From Piscinibacter sp047600445 (GTDB lineage: Bacteria; Pseudomonadota; Gammaproteobacteria; Burkholderiales; Burkholderiaceae_C): a stretch of DNA of 64,000 nt. The notes under the pieces were generated by a model. It was not told the DNA's origin. It did not search any database and saw nothing but the letters and a program-made list of their open reading frames with translations. Location of the stretch: positions 2,914,001 through 2,978,000 of the forward strand of contig NZ_JASGKT010000002.1 of the NCBI RefSeq assembly GCF_047600445.1, in the 5' to 3' direction. Of this stretch, positions 34,073 to 45,192 are shown piece by piece. Within the stretch, counting starts at the first letter, position 1. Each line of letters begins with the position of its first letter. The translations under genes were made by a program, and so were the position numbers.

Positions 34073-34534
34073 ATGAAGATCGGAGAACTCGCCGCCGCCA
34101 CCGACACGCCGGTGGAAACCATCCGCTACTACGAGAAGCAGGGCCTGCTCGCCGAGCCGGCGCGCAGCGAGGGCAACTACCGCGTCTACGGGTCGGCGCA
34201 GGTGGAGCGGCTGCGGTTCATCCGCCACTGCCGCAGCCTGGACATGTCGCTCGACGAGGTGCGCCTGCTGCTGCGCTACAAGGATTCGCCGGGCCGGGAC
34301 TGCGGCGACGTCAACGCGCTGCTCGACGAGCACATCGGCCACGTCAGCCAGCGCATCCGCGAACTGAAGCGGCTGGAGAAGCAGTTGCGCGAACTGCGCG
34401 CGCAATGCGCCAGCCGCAGCGACACCGCGCACTGCGGCATCCTCGGCGAGATCACGCAGGCCTCGCGCGCGCGGCGCAAGGCGGCGCCGGCCCAGCCGGC
34501 GCGCCACCTCGGCCCGGTGCACGGGCCGAGGTAG
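34073..34534 (+). CDS. MerR-family Cd(II)/Pb(II)-responsive regulator (PbrR/CadR-like)
   Basis: 153 aa. Starts MKIGELAAATDTPVETIRYYEKQGLL, the MerR HTH. The metal cysteines are Cys77, Cys112 and Cys121, matching the 3-Cys arrangement of PbrR691 (offset by one). Responds to lead or cadmium in that family. No cadA, pbrA or pbrT transporter follows; pobA lies convergent downstream. TAGGAT lies 7 nt before ATG, leaderless-like, though AGGA could also be a ribosome site. Confidence 0.85.
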   Translation: MKIGELAAATDTPVETIRYYEKQGLLAEPARSEGNYRVYGSAQVERLRFIRHCRSLDMSLDEVRLLLRYKDSPGRDCGDVNALLDEHIGHVSQRIRELKRLEKQLRELRAQCASRSDTAHCGILGEITQASRARRKAAPAQPARHLGPVHGPR

Positions 34535-34546
34535 CCCTGCCCATCC

Positions 34547-35719
34547 TCAGAACGGCAGGCCGACGTAGTTCTCCGCCAGCGAGCGCTGCGCCGCCTCCGA
34601 CGAGAACAGGTAGGCGAGGTCGGTGTCCTGCAGCTTCCTGTCGTAGGCGATGCTGTCGGGGAAGGTGTGCAGCAGCGTCGTCATCCACCACGAGAAGCGC
34701 TGCGCCTTCCACACCCGCGCCAGCGCCTTGGCCGAGTAGCCTTCCAGGCCGCTGTCGTCGCCGCGCTGGTAGTGCGCCACCAGCGCGTGGTAGAGGTAGT
34801 GGATGTCGGAGGCCGCGCTGTTCAGCCCGCGCGCGCCGGTGGGCGGCACGATGTGCGCCGCGTCGCCGGCCAGGAACAGGTTGCCGTAGCGCATCGGCTC
34901 GGCGACGAAGCTGCGCAGCGGCGCGATCGACTTCTCGATCGACGCGCCGGTGACCAGCCGCGCCGCCACCTCGGCCGGCAGGCGGCGCTTCAGTTCGGCC
35001 CAGAACGCGTCGTCCGGCCAGTCCTCCACCTTGTCGGACAGCGGCACCTGGACGTAGTAGCGCGACAGCACCTGCGAGCGCAGCGAACACAGCGCGAAGC
35101 CGCGCTCGTGGCGCGCGTAGATCAGCTCCGGCGACACCGGCCTGGTGCGCGACAGCACGCCCAGCCAGCCGAACGGGTAGACCTTCTCGTACTCGCGCAG
35201 CACGCCCTTCGGGATCGACTTGCGGCTGACGCCGTGGAAGCCGTCGGCGCCGATCACGTAGTCGCAGTCGATGCGCACGATCTCGTCGCCGCGGCGGTAG
35301 GTGACGTGCGGCGTCGCGCTGGTCAGCTCGTGCGGCTGCACGTCCTCGGCGTTGTGGATCACCTGGCCGTTCATGCGGTCGCGCGCGTCGTAGAGGTCGC
35401 GCGTCAGCTCGGTCTGGCCGTACACCACCACCGAGCTGCCGCCGCTGTATTTGTGCAGGTCGACGCGGTCCATGCGGCCGTCGTGGGCGATGAAGAAGCC
35501 CTCGTGGATCTCGCCCTCGCGGTCCATGCGCTCGCCGCACTGCGCCTCGCGCATCAGCGCGGCGAAGCCGTGCTCGAGCACGCCGGCGCGGATGCGGCCG
35601 AGCACGTACTCGCGGCTCTGGCGCTCGAGCACGACGTTGTCTATGCCCTTCAGGTGCAGCAACTGCGACAGCAGCAGCCCCGAAGGGCCGCCGCCGATGA
35701 TGCAAACGCTGGTCTTCAT
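34547..35719 (-). CDS. pobA: 4-hydroxybenzoate 3-monooxygenase
   Basis: 390 aa, standard length. Motifs: FAD GxGxxG (CIIGGGPSGLLLSQ, 6-19), the DG motif DYVIGADGFHG near 155-165 and GDAAHIVPPTGARGLN near 285-300. It hydroxylates 4-hydroxybenzoate to protocatechuate with NADPH. Divergent from an AraC-type activator with a 105-nt intergenic region, the usual pobA/pobR arrangement in Burkholderiales. Protocatechuate ring-cleavage genes are not in the window. Confidence 0.93.
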   Translation of the reverse strand: MKTSVCIIGGGPSGLLLSQLLHLKGIDNVVLERQSREYVLGRIRAGVLEHGFAALMREAQCGERMDREGEIHEGFFIAHDGRMDRVDLHKYSGGSSVVVYGQTELTRDLYDARDRMNGQVIHNAEDVQPHELTSATPHVTYRRGDEIVRIDCDYVIGADGFHGVSRKSIPKGVLREYEKVYPFGWLGVLSRTRPVSPELIYARHERGFALCSLRSQVLSRYYVQVPLSDKVEDWPDDAFWAELKRRLPAEVAARLVTGASIEKSIAPLRSFVAEPMRYGNLFLAGDAAHIVPPTGARGLNSAASDIHYLYHALVAHYQRGDDSGLEGYSAKALARVWKAQRFSWWMTTLLHTFPDSIAYDRKLQDTDLAYLFSSEAAQRSLAENYVGLPF

Positions 35720-35824
35720 GTCTCGTCTCCTGTGGAATGCGGTTCGCGGATCAGGCCCGCAAGGTAACGCCGCGGCGGCCGGCGCGGAATGGCCGGATCG
35801 CGCCAGGACTTGTACGATTCGAAC

Positions 35825-36691
35825 ATGATCCGCCCCGCCGCCGCCGTCCGCCACTACAGCCTCTACGGCGAGCGCGAGCACCTGCCCGACGTGATGCACT
35901 GCGAGACCATCGCCGAGCGCTCGGTGCTGTACGAATGGGAGCTGGCGCCGCACCGCCACGACCGGCTGCACCAGTTGCTGCTGCTGCGCGCCGGCGGCGG
36001 CATGACGCGGCTGGCCGACGCCGAGCTGGCGCTGGGCGCGGGCTCGCTGGTCAACGTGCCGCCCGGCACGGTGCACGCCTTCACCTTCGAGCCGGGCACC
36101 GACGGCCTGGTGCTGACGCTGGCCGACGCGCTGCTCGACGAGCTGCTGGCGCGCGAGCCCGAGGTGCGGCGCCTGCTCGGCCGCGCCTGGGTGGGCCGCG
36201 CCGACGACGGCATCGACGCGCTGGCGGCGCGGCTCGCGCGCGAGTACGCCGGCCGCGCGACGGCGCGCGCGCTGGTGCTGCGCGGGCTGGCCGGCACGCT
36301 GCTCGGCTGCGCCGCGCGGGCCGGCGCACGCGCCGACCCGATGGCGCGGAACATGACGGAATCGCACCTGCTGCAGCGCTTCGAGGCGCTGCTGGAAGCG
36401 CACTACCGCGAGCACTGGGGCGTGGCCGACTACGCACGCGCGCTGGCGGTGACGCCCACCCACCTGAGCCGCGTCGCGCGCGCGGCCAGCGGCGCGCCGG
36501 CCTCGCGCCTGATCGACGCGCGCGTGATCCGCGAGGCGCGCCGCCAGCTCGCCTTCACGCACCTGAGCGTCGCGTCGATCGCCTACACGCTGGGTTTCGT
36601 CGACCCGGCGCTGTTCAGCCGCGTCTTCACGCGCGTGGCCGGGCGTTCGCCGCGCGCGTTCCGGCGTGAGCTGCAGACGCGCTCGGGCTAG
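35825..36691 (+). CDS. pobR: AraC-family activator of pobA (PobR/PobC type)
   Basis: 288 aa. N-terminal cupin-like sensing part (residues 20-110, HRHDRLHQLLLLRAGGG) and C-terminal double HTH (VADYARALAVTPTHLSRVARAASG; VASIAYTLGFVDPALFSRVFTRVAGRSPRAFR). The 4-hydroxybenzoate-responsive activator role is inferred from divergent orientation to pobA. Its stop codon TAG falls in the left arm of the palindromic element. TACGAT lies 6 nt before the ATG, with no clear ribosome site. Two GGAATG copies (35734-35739 and 35786-35791) in the gap could be activator half-sites. Confidence 0.85.
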   Translation: MIRPAAAVRHYSLYGEREHLPDVMHCETIAERSVLYEWELAPHRHDRLHQLLLLRAGGGMTRLADAELALGAGSLVNVPPGTVHAFTFEPGTDGLVLTLADALLDELLAREPEVRRLLGRAWVGRADDGIDALAARLAREYAGRATARALVLRGLAGTLLGCAARAGARADPMARNMTESHLLQRFEALLEAHYREHWGVADYARALAVTPTHLSRVARAASGAPASRLIDARVIREARRQLAFTHLSVASIAYTLGFVDPALFSRVFTRVAGRSPRAFRRELQTRSG

Positions 36692-36960
36692 GGCCTGTTC
36701 ACCCTACGGATGCCAGATGCGTTGCCCCGACAAAGCCCGCGAGCAAGGCGCAAAGCGCAGCCCAGGCTGGACGCCTGGGCAAGGTTTGCAACGCCGCGCG
36801 CGGGCTTTGTCGGGGCAACCCGCAGGGAACGGGCCTGGCAGGGCGCAGCGCGGCGTTGCGCTCCTAGCCAAGCCGTCCAGGCTTGGCGTCGTCGCGCGCC
36901 TTGCCCTGCGCCCTGCCAGGTCCGTTCGCACTGGCATCCGTAGGGTGAACAGGCCCTAGC
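36687..36960. mobile_element. 274-bp MITE-like composite palindromic element
   Basis: Perfect 29-bp terminal inverted repeats at 36687-36715 and 36932-36960, starting after a shared CTAG. Inside are two hairpin units of 99 nt each: 36721-36819 (21-bp perfect arms, inner CCCAGGC/GCCTGGG stem) and 36828-36926 (21-bp arms with one mismatch, inner GCCAAGCC/GGCTTGGC stem). No ORF looks real. CTAG flanks and GGGCCTGTTCACC ends recall IS5-family termini from memory, so it may be a non-autonomous derivative. Lies between convergent genes and could also terminate both. Confidence 0.75.
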
Positions 36961-36965
36961 CGCGC

Positions 36966-39649
<2,684 letters not shown>

Positions 39650-39653
<4 letters not shown>

Positions 39654-39721
39654 GCGTCGAGCCAGGCGGCGACGAGCAGGCTGGCGGTGGAAAGGATGAA
39701 GCCGAAGGCGATGATGGCCAT
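39650..39721 (-). CDS. 23-aa hydrophobic peptide coupled to the kinase gene
   Basis: Encodes MAIIAFGFILSTASLLVAAW plus LDA. One transmembrane-length hydrophobic helix. A GGGAG ribosome site is 7 nt upstream of the ATG. The stop TGA overlaps the kinase ATG. It could be a leader peptide for translational coupling, or a small membrane partner of the kinase. Too short for most gene finders. Confidence 0.55.
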
Positions 39722-39825
39722 GATGAATCTCCCGAGTGGCGCCGGCCACTGCGGGATGCAGCGCCGGCTACTCGGGAACAACGCAAAGGAACGGCAAAAC
39801 ACGACAGGCGGCGCGCGAACGCCCC

Positions 39826-40377
39826 TCAGGACCCGAGCGAGTGCTCCAGCCACAGGCGCGCCTTCTCCCAGTCGCGCTGCACGGTGCGCGCCGACACGCC
39901 GCGCAGCGCGGCGATCTCCTCGAAGCCCAGGCCGCAGAAGAACTTCAGGTCCACCAGCTCGGCCAGTTGCGGCTCGACCTGCGCCAGCGCGTCGAGCGCG
40001 TCGCCGATCGCTTCCAGCGGCGCGGCGTCGCCGACCTGCTCGGCAATGGTGGTGTCGAGTTCGGTGAAGTCCAGGCCGCCGCCGCGCTTGCCGGCCTGGC
40101 GGCGGCGCACGTGGTCGATCACCAGGTTGCGCATCGCGCGCGCCGCATAGGCCATGAAGCGCGCCTTGTCGGGGAAGCCCGCGCCGCCGGCGCCGGCCAC
40201 GCTGAGGTAGGCCTCGTGCAGCAGCGTGGTCGCGCCCAGCGTCAGCGCGCCGCCGCTCTTGTACAGCTCGCGGCGCGCCAGGCGGTGCAGCTCGTCGTAC
40301 AGCGCCGCGAAGAGCGCGGCGCGGGCCTCGGCATCGCCCCGCTGCGTGGCGGCGGCCAGTTCCTCGATCGTCGCCAT
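39826..40377 (-). CDS. ECF-like RNA polymerase sigma factor (TIGR02999 type)
   Basis: 183 aa. Region 2 includes DELHRLARRELYKSGGALTLGATTLLHEAYLSVAG and ARFMAYAARAMRNLVIDHVRRR. Region 4 is LVDLKFFCGLGFEEIAALRGVSARTVQRDWEKARLWL. No anti-sigma gene is next to it, but a Ser/Thr kinase with TPRs is encoded downstream, so kinase signalling may control it. The start was set at MATIEELA. Confidence 0.85.
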   Translation of the reverse strand: MATIEELAAATQRGDAEARAALFAALYDELHRLARRELYKSGGALTLGATTLLHEAYLSVAGAGGAGFPDKARFMAYAARAMRNLVIDHVRRRQAGKRGGGLDFTELDTTIAEQVGDAAPLEAIGDALDALAQVEPQLAELVDLKFFCGLGFEEIAALRGVSARTVQRDWEKARLWLEHSLGS

Positions 40378-40464
40378 GCGCGTGTGCCTCCCGGGCGCGA
40401 GCATCGCGCAGCGGCGCGGCCCGCGCAAGCGGCGGCCGCCGCGGCGGCCTTAAACTCGCACGCC

Positions 40465-41883
40465 ATGCCGCTGCCTCCGCCGCCCTCGCTCGAGTCGCTG
40501 GAGGCCGCATACGGCAGCCGCTATCGCTGGATGGTGCTGGTCGTCGTCGGCACCGGCATCGTCGCCGGCGTGCTCGAGACCTCGAGCTTCAACGTCGCGC
40601 TGCCCGCGCTGAGCCGGGCCTTCGGCCTCGGCGCCGACAGCGTGCAATGGGCAATGACCGGCTTCATGGCCGCGATGACGCTGGCGATGCTGCCGGCCTC
40701 GTGGCTGCTGGAGCGTTTCGGCTTCCGGCGCGTCTTCCTCGCCGCGGTCTGGCTGCTGGCCGCGGCCAGCGTCGCCGGCTGCTTCGCGCGCAGCTTCGAA
40801 CTCGTGGTGCTGGCGCGGGTGGTGCAAGGCGCCGCCACCGGCGTGCTGCAGCCGCTTGCGCTGCTGGTGATCATGCGGCTGTTCCCGCCGGAGATCCAGG
40901 GCCGCGCCTCGGGCCTGATGACGCTGGGCGTGGCGGCGACGCCGGCGGTCGCGCCGGCCTTCGGCGGCGTGCTCGTCGATGCCTTCGGCTGGCCGTCGAT
41001 CTTCCTGCTCAGCCTGCCGTTCTGCGTGGCCGCGCTGGTCGCCGGCCAGTTCCTGCTGCCCGCGCCGCGCAGCCTGGAGCGCCGCCCCTTCGACCTGTGG
41101 GGCGCGACGCTGCTGGGCGCCGCCACGCTGTCGCTGATGGCCGGCATCAGCGCGTTGCAGCGCGGCGGCGCGCTGGAACTGGCCCTGGCCGTCGTGCTGG
41201 CCGGCGGCTTCGTCGTCCACGCGCGCCGGCACAAGGCACCGATCGTGCGCCTCGAACCCTTCGCGAACCGCAGCTTCGCGATGGGCTCGCTGGTGTCCTT
41301 CACCTACGGCTTCGGCCTGTACGGCTCGACCTACCTGATTCCGGTGTTCCTGCAGGAAGCGCTGGGCTACTCGGCCACCGCCTCGGGCAGCGTGCTCGTC
41401 CCGGCCGGCATCGCGCTGCTGCTGACGACGCCGCTGGCCGGCCGGCTGGCCGACAGCCACTCGCCGCGCCTGGTCACCACCGCGGGGTTGGTGCTGTTCG
41501 GCCTGTCGTTTCTTCCCTTCGCCGTGCGGGGCGGACAGATCGGGCAGGTCGAGCTGATCGCCGCGACGGTGGTCGGCCGCATCGGCCTGGGCCTGATCCT
41601 GCCGGCGCTCAACCTGGCCAGCGTGCGCGAGCTGCCGGCGCCGCTGCTGGCGCCCTCGGCCGTCGTCGTCAGCCTGATGCGCCAGATCGGCGGCGTGCTG
41701 GGCATCGCCGGCACGGCGGTGTTCATCGCCTGGCGCCAGCAGGCGCTGGCGGGCCGTGCGGATGGCCTGTCGAGCGCGTTCGCGCAGGGCTTCCTGCTGC
41801 TCGGGCTGATCGTCGGCGCGTCGGTCATCGCGGCGTGGCGGATGAGGGCGCAGGAGGCGGCGGACGGGGCGGCCGGGGCTTGA
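40465..41883 (+). CDS. MFS transporter, DHA2 (EmrB/QacA) type
   Basis: 472 aa with about 14 helices. Motifs: ASWLLERFGFRRVFL (loop 2-3 motif), VLARVVQGAATGVLQPLALLVIMRLFP (motif C-like) and QEALGYSATASGSVLVPAG. DHA2 members export drugs or siderophores by proton antiport. Alone between the sigma factor and the crotonase. TAAACT 8 nt before ATG is leaderless-like. Substrate unknown. Confidence 0.8.
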   Translation: MPLPPPPSLESLEAAYGSRYRWMVLVVVGTGIVAGVLETSSFNVALPALSRAFGLGADSVQWAMTGFMAAMTLAMLPASWLLERFGFRRVFLAAVWLLAAASVAGCFARSFELVVLARVVQGAATGVLQPLALLVIMRLFPPEIQGRASGLMTLGVAATPAVAPAFGGVLVDAFGWPSIFLLSLPFCVAALVAGQFLLPAPRSLERRPFDLWGATLLGAATLSLMAGISALQRGGALELALAVVLAGGFVVHARRHKAPIVRLEPFANRSFAMGSLVSFTYGFGLYGSTYLIPVFLQEALGYSATASGSVLVPAGIALLLTTPLAGRLADSHSPRLVTTAGLVLFGLSFLPFAVRGGQIGQVELIAATVVGRIGLGLILPALNLASVRELPAPLLAPSAVVVSLMRQIGGVLGIAGTAVFIAWRQQALAGRADGLSSAFAQGFLLLGLIVGASVIAAWRMRAQEAADGAAGA

Positions 41884-41905
41884 GCCCGCCCGGGCCGCGC
41901 GCCGG

Positions 41906-42712
41906 CTAGCGTCCGCGGAAACGCGGCTCGCGCCCTTCGAGAAAAGCCGCCACGCCTTCGCGCGCGTCGTGGCTGCGCAGCGTCTGCCCTTCGAGCGCCA
42001 GCGACGCTTCGAGCACGCTCTCCACCGCCTGGCGCAGCGGGATGTGGGTGGCCGCCTTGGTGAACTGGATCGCCATCGGCGCGCCTGCGGCGAGCTGGCG
42101 CGCGAAGCGCTGCACGGTGGCGTCGAGTTCGGCCGCCGGCACGGCATGGTTGATCAGGCCCATGCGCGCCGCCTCGGGCGCCGCGACCTTGTTGCCGGTG
42201 AGCAGGAACTCCTTGGCGCGTGCGTAGCCGATCAGCAGCGGCCAGATCAGCGCGCCACCGTCGCCGGCCGCCAAGCCGATGCGCACGTGCGGATCGGCGA
42301 AGCGCGCGCCGTCCACCGCGACGACGATGTCGCACAGCAGCGCCAGCGTGGCGCCCAGGCCGATGGCGTCGCCGTTGACGCGCGCGATGATGGGCTTGGG
42401 GCAATCGAGCAGCCCCAGCACGATGGCGCGGCCGCGTTCGCGCGCCTCGCGCGGCGCCGGTGGGTCGTCGAGCTGCCCTTGCAGCCAGCGCAGGTCGGCG
42501 CCGGCGCAGAAGGCGTCGCCCGCGCCGGTCAGCACGATCACGTCGACGCGCGCGTCGCGCGCCAGGTCGCCGAAGACATCGCCCAGCTCGTGGTGCATGC
42601 GCCAGGTGACGGCGTTGAAACGCGCGCCGCTGCACAGCGTCACGGTCGCGATGCGCCCGCCCAGCTCGACGCCGAGCTGCGTGTAGCGGCGGTAGTCGAT
42701 CGGCTCGTCCAC
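41906..42712 (-). CDS. Crotonase-family protein lacking both catalytic Glu
   Basis: 268 aa, enoyl-CoA hydratase fold: TGAGDAFCAGADLRWLQG (oxyanion-hole block) and NGDAIGLGATLALLCDIVVAVDGARFADPHVRIGLAAGDGGALIW. Catalytic Glu144 and Glu164 of hydratases are replaced by Thr and His here, so it is unlikely to be a classic hydratase. It may be an isomerase, hydrolase or carboxymethyl-type crotonase. GTG at 42712 is the best start, 14 nt after the membrane protein stop, as no ATG is in frame. Part of the catabolic cluster. Confidence 0.75.
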   Translation of the reverse strand: MDEPIDYRRYTQLGVELGGRIATVTLCSGARFNAVTWRMHHELGDVFGDLARDARVDVIVLTGAGDAFCAGADLRWLQGQLDDPPAPREARERGRAIVLGLLDCPKPIIARVNGDAIGLGATLALLCDIVVAVDGARFADPHVRIGLAAGDGGALIWPLLIGYARAKEFLLTGNKVAAPEAARMGLINHAVPAAELDATVQRFARQLAAGAPMAIQFTKAATHIPLRQAVESVLEASLALEGQTLRSHDAREGVAAFLEGREPRFRGR

Positions 42713-42726
42713 GGCCGCGGCGTCGT

Positions 42727-43428
42727 TCAGGCGGCCGCCGGCGCGGGGGCTTTCGGCAGGCGGTACAGCAGCCAGACGTTGGCCAGCGGCCACAGCGTGA
42801 AGGCGGCGACGAACAGCAGGAACGGCGTCGACTTGAAGAACGGCGCGGCGTGCGAGTAGGCGTAGGTCTGCGCCCACAGCATCACGATGGTCGACAGCTC
42901 CATCACCGCCGACTGCCCGGCGCGGGTCTGGCGACGCGACATGATTGCGGTGTGCAGCGGCACCGAGAACACCGCGGTGATGATGAAGGTGATGAAGAAC
43001 AGCTCGTCGCCGAGCGACACCTTGACCAGCAGCCACATCGCGCCCAGGCCGAAAGTGCCCAGCACCAGCATCCAGCCGAAGGCACGCCTGGACAGGCGCG
43101 GCCACAGCTCCTCGTGGCCGTAGCGGTAGACCTGCACGATCATCACGATCTCGAAGATCACCGTGCCCACCAGCGCGAACCACCACATCTTCACCCACCA
43201 GTGGTCGTAGACCTCGAACCACTTGTCGTACAGCATCACGAAGGTGAAGTCGTGCCACAGGAAGATGGCCGAGCCGATGAAGGGCACGACGTAGACCTTC
43301 TGCTTCAGCGCCATGCGCACCGCGATCGTGAAGTACAGGAAGGCCGCCGCCACCGTGAGCAGCAGGCAGATCATGATCGGCACGGTGTGGGTGTCGATGG
43401 CGAGCAGCGCCGCGCGCGGGTCGTACAT
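42727..43428 (-). CDS. Unknown 7-TM protein, family Y, copy 1
   Basis: 233 aa with about seven helices. Polar motifs in helices: LWHDFTFV (TM2), YDHWWVKMWW (between 2 and 3) and YGHEELWPRLSRRAFG. Ends FTLWPLANVWLLYRLPK. It shares most of these with copy 2 at 53854. The WHD, HWW and GHE histidines could ligate haem or metal. Start MYD. Faces away from family X copy 1, with an AT-rich palindrome between. I do not know a name for the family. Confidence 0.7.
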   Translation of the reverse strand: MYDPRAALLAIDTHTVPIMICLLLTVAAAFLYFTIAVRMALKQKVYVVPFIGSAIFLWHDFTFVMLYDKWFEVYDHWWVKMWWFALVGTVIFEIVMIVQVYRYGHEELWPRLSRRAFGWMLVLGTFGLGAMWLLVKVSLGDELFFITFIITAVFSVPLHTAIMSRRQTRAGQSAVMELSTIVMLWAQTYAYSHAAPFFKSTPFLLFVAAFTLWPLANVWLLYRLPKAPAPAAA

Positions 43429-43452
43429 GGGGCTCGTCTCCGGGATGCGTTT

Positions 43453-43468
43453 TACGTCTTGCTGCGTA
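43453..43468. promoter_or_regulatory. AT-rich palindrome between Y1 and X1
   Basis: TACG (43453-43456) and CGTA (43465-43468) with an 8-nt spacer in a stretch unusually rich in A/T (43450-43495). Related CGTA/TACG half-sites occur at the other catabolic-cluster promoters. Confidence 0.35.
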
Positions 43469-43518
43469 TCTTATTCAATCATACTATTGACGCCTCCACA
43501 ACCCGGCGGAACCACCCC

Positions 43519-44247
43519 ATGTCCGAGCGCGCTCAAGCCATCATGATCTGGTGGGGCCTGGCCTTCATGTACATCTTCGGCTTCACGCTGTGGGGCCTGC
43601 TGAAGATGATGCCGCCGCCCTCGGCCACGCTGACGGCCGACCAGGTGGCGGCTTTCTACGCCGACAACAGCCTGCACATCCGCCTGGGCGCCATGGTCGC
43701 GTCGTGGACCAGCGCCTTCATGGTGCCCTTCTCCACCGTGGTGGCGATCCAGATGGCGCGGCTCGAGCGCGGCAGGCCGGTGTGGGCCGTGCTCGCCTTC
43801 GCGGGCGGCATCATGATGTCGATCTTCCTGGTGATACCGGGCGTCTTCTGGGGCGTCGCGGCCTACACGCCGACGCGGCCGGCCGAGGTGACGGCACTGA
43901 TGCACGAGCTGGCGCTGCTGACGCTGACCACCACCGACCAGTACTACATCTTCCAGATGGTCTCGCTGGCGTTCCTGAGCCTGACGCACAAGGGCGACGT
44001 GCCGGACTCGCCCTTCCCGCGCTGGATCGGCTACTTCACGCTGTGGGCGGCGCTCGCCTTCGAGGTCGGCGCGTTCGCCTTCCTGCCCAAGAGCGGCCCG
44101 TTCTCGTGGAACGGCGCGGTGGTGTACTGGATGCCGCTGACGGTGTTCGGCGCCTGGGTCACGACGGTGTCGGTGGCCATGCTGCGGGCGCTGAAGCGCC
44201 AGGCGGCGGCGAAGATGCCGCAGGGCGCGGTGTCGAACGACGCCTGA
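43519..44247 (+). CDS. Unknown 6-TM protein, family X, copy 1
   Basis: 242 aa, about six helices (8-27, 62-80, 91-115, 138-155, 170-190, 203-224). Motifs shared with the copies at 45193 and 55981: QVAAFYADN, QMARLERG, FPRWIGYFTLW and SGPFSWNGAVVYWMPL. No known domain recognised by me. It pairs divergently with family Y copy 1. Its periplasmic or cytoplasmic partners are unknown. A role in electron transfer or substrate handling for the nearby oxygenase is a guess. Confidence 0.7.
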   Translation: MSERAQAIMIWWGLAFMYIFGFTLWGLLKMMPPPSATLTADQVAAFYADNSLHIRLGAMVASWTSAFMVPFSTVVAIQMARLERGRPVWAVLAFAGGIMMSIFLVIPGVFWGVAAYTPTRPAEVTALMHELALLTLTTTDQYYIFQMVSLAFLSLTHKGDVPDSPFPRWIGYFTLWAALAFEVGAFAFLPKSGPFSWNGAVVYWMPLTVFGAWVTTVSVAMLRALKRQAAAKMPQGAVSNDA

Positions 44248-44271
44248 CTACCGCGGACCAGCGAGGCCTCG

Positions 44272-45069
44272 TCAAGCGCCGCGCGCCTTGCGCTTGGCGG
44301 CCTGCCGGTCGAGGAAGGCCTGCACCATCGCCTTGTGCTCGGCGCCGGTGAACAGCATGCTGTTGGCGATGCGCTCGACGTTGCGCCCCTGCGCGCGGCC
44401 CAGGTCCTGCGCCAGCTCGATCGACAGCTTGGCCAGGCCCATCATCTCGTAGGGCTGGCGCGCGAGCTTGCGGCAGAAGGCCATCGCCTCGTCGGCGAAC
44501 ACCGCGTCGTCGTGCACGCGGTGCACGAAGCCCATCGCCAGCGCCTCGTCGGCCGTGACACGCTCGCCGGCCATCACCAGCCAGCGCGCCCAGTGCGGCC
44601 CGGCCACGCGCGTGAGCCGGCTCACGCCGCCGGAGCCGGGCAGCGCGCCGATGTCGATCTCGGGCAGGCGGTAGGTGGTGCCGCGCGCCGCGAGGCGGAA
44701 GTCGCACGACAGGCTCAGCTCCAGCCCGCCGCCGAAGCAGTGGCCCTGGTGCGCCGCGACGACCGGCTTCTCGATCGCCTCGATCTCGTCGAACAGCCGG
44801 TGGTAGGTGTTGCGGTACCAGGCCCGCCCTTCGAGCGTGCTGCTGCCCTCGGGCGGCGAGATGTCCGCCGTCACCTCGAGGCCGGAGGTGAAGTACGGGC
44901 CGCTCGAGGTGATCGCCATCACGCGCAGCGCCGGCGACGCGGCGAAGCGCTCGACCGCCTCGCGCAGCCGCGCCAGCATCGCCGGCGTGATCGCGTTGAG
45001 CTTGTCGGGCCGGTTGAGGCGGAATTCGAGCACGCCTTCTTGCTCGAGCTCGATCACGTGGTCGGTCAT
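44272..45069 (-). CDS. Enoyl-CoA hydratase with intact catalytic Glu pair
   Basis: 265 aa. Catalytic Glu residues are kept in GGGLELSLSCDFRLAARGTTYRLPEIDIGALPGSGG (E of GLELS and E of LPEID). This is the expected beta-oxidation hydratase of the cluster. The start at MTDHVIELEQ was chosen because the longer reading frame begins with a basic stretch. Convergent with X copy 1, divergent from X copy 2 across a palindrome-containing 123-nt gap. Confidence 0.85.
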   Translation of the reverse strand: MTDHVIELEQEGVLEFRLNRPDKLNAITPAMLARLREAVERFAASPALRVMAITSSGPYFTSGLEVTADISPPEGSSTLEGRAWYRNTYHRLFDEIEAIEKPVVAAHQGHCFGGGLELSLSCDFRLAARGTTYRLPEIDIGALPGSGGVSRLTRVAGPHWARWLVMAGERVTADEALAMGFVHRVHDDAVFADEAMAFCRKLARQPYEMMGLAKLSIELAQDLGRAQGRNVERIANSMLFTGAEHKAMVQAFLDRQAAKRKARGA

Positions 45070-45122
45070 GACGGGTCTCCGCGCATTGCATCGGGAACGC
45101 CTCGATTGACGCTCGCGCAATT

Positions 45123-45138
45123 CGTATGCAACTATACG
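45123..45138. promoter_or_regulatory. Palindrome CGTAT-N6-ATACG
   Basis: Perfect 5-bp arms (45123-45127 and 45134-45138) in the gap between the hydratase and X copy 2. AT-rich relative to surroundings, half-sites related to 46826-46845 and 43453-43468. Confidence 0.45.
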
Positions 45139-45192
45139 TCATTGCCCCCTCCATGCCCCTTCCACCGCCCTTTTCGCCTTCCGTTTCGCGCC

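Noticed and set aside
36660..36691. Truncation of pobR by the palindromic element
   Set aside because: The stop is supplied by the element's left arm, but the AraC domain is complete and ends at the usual place after SPRAFRRE, so no functional loss is indicated.
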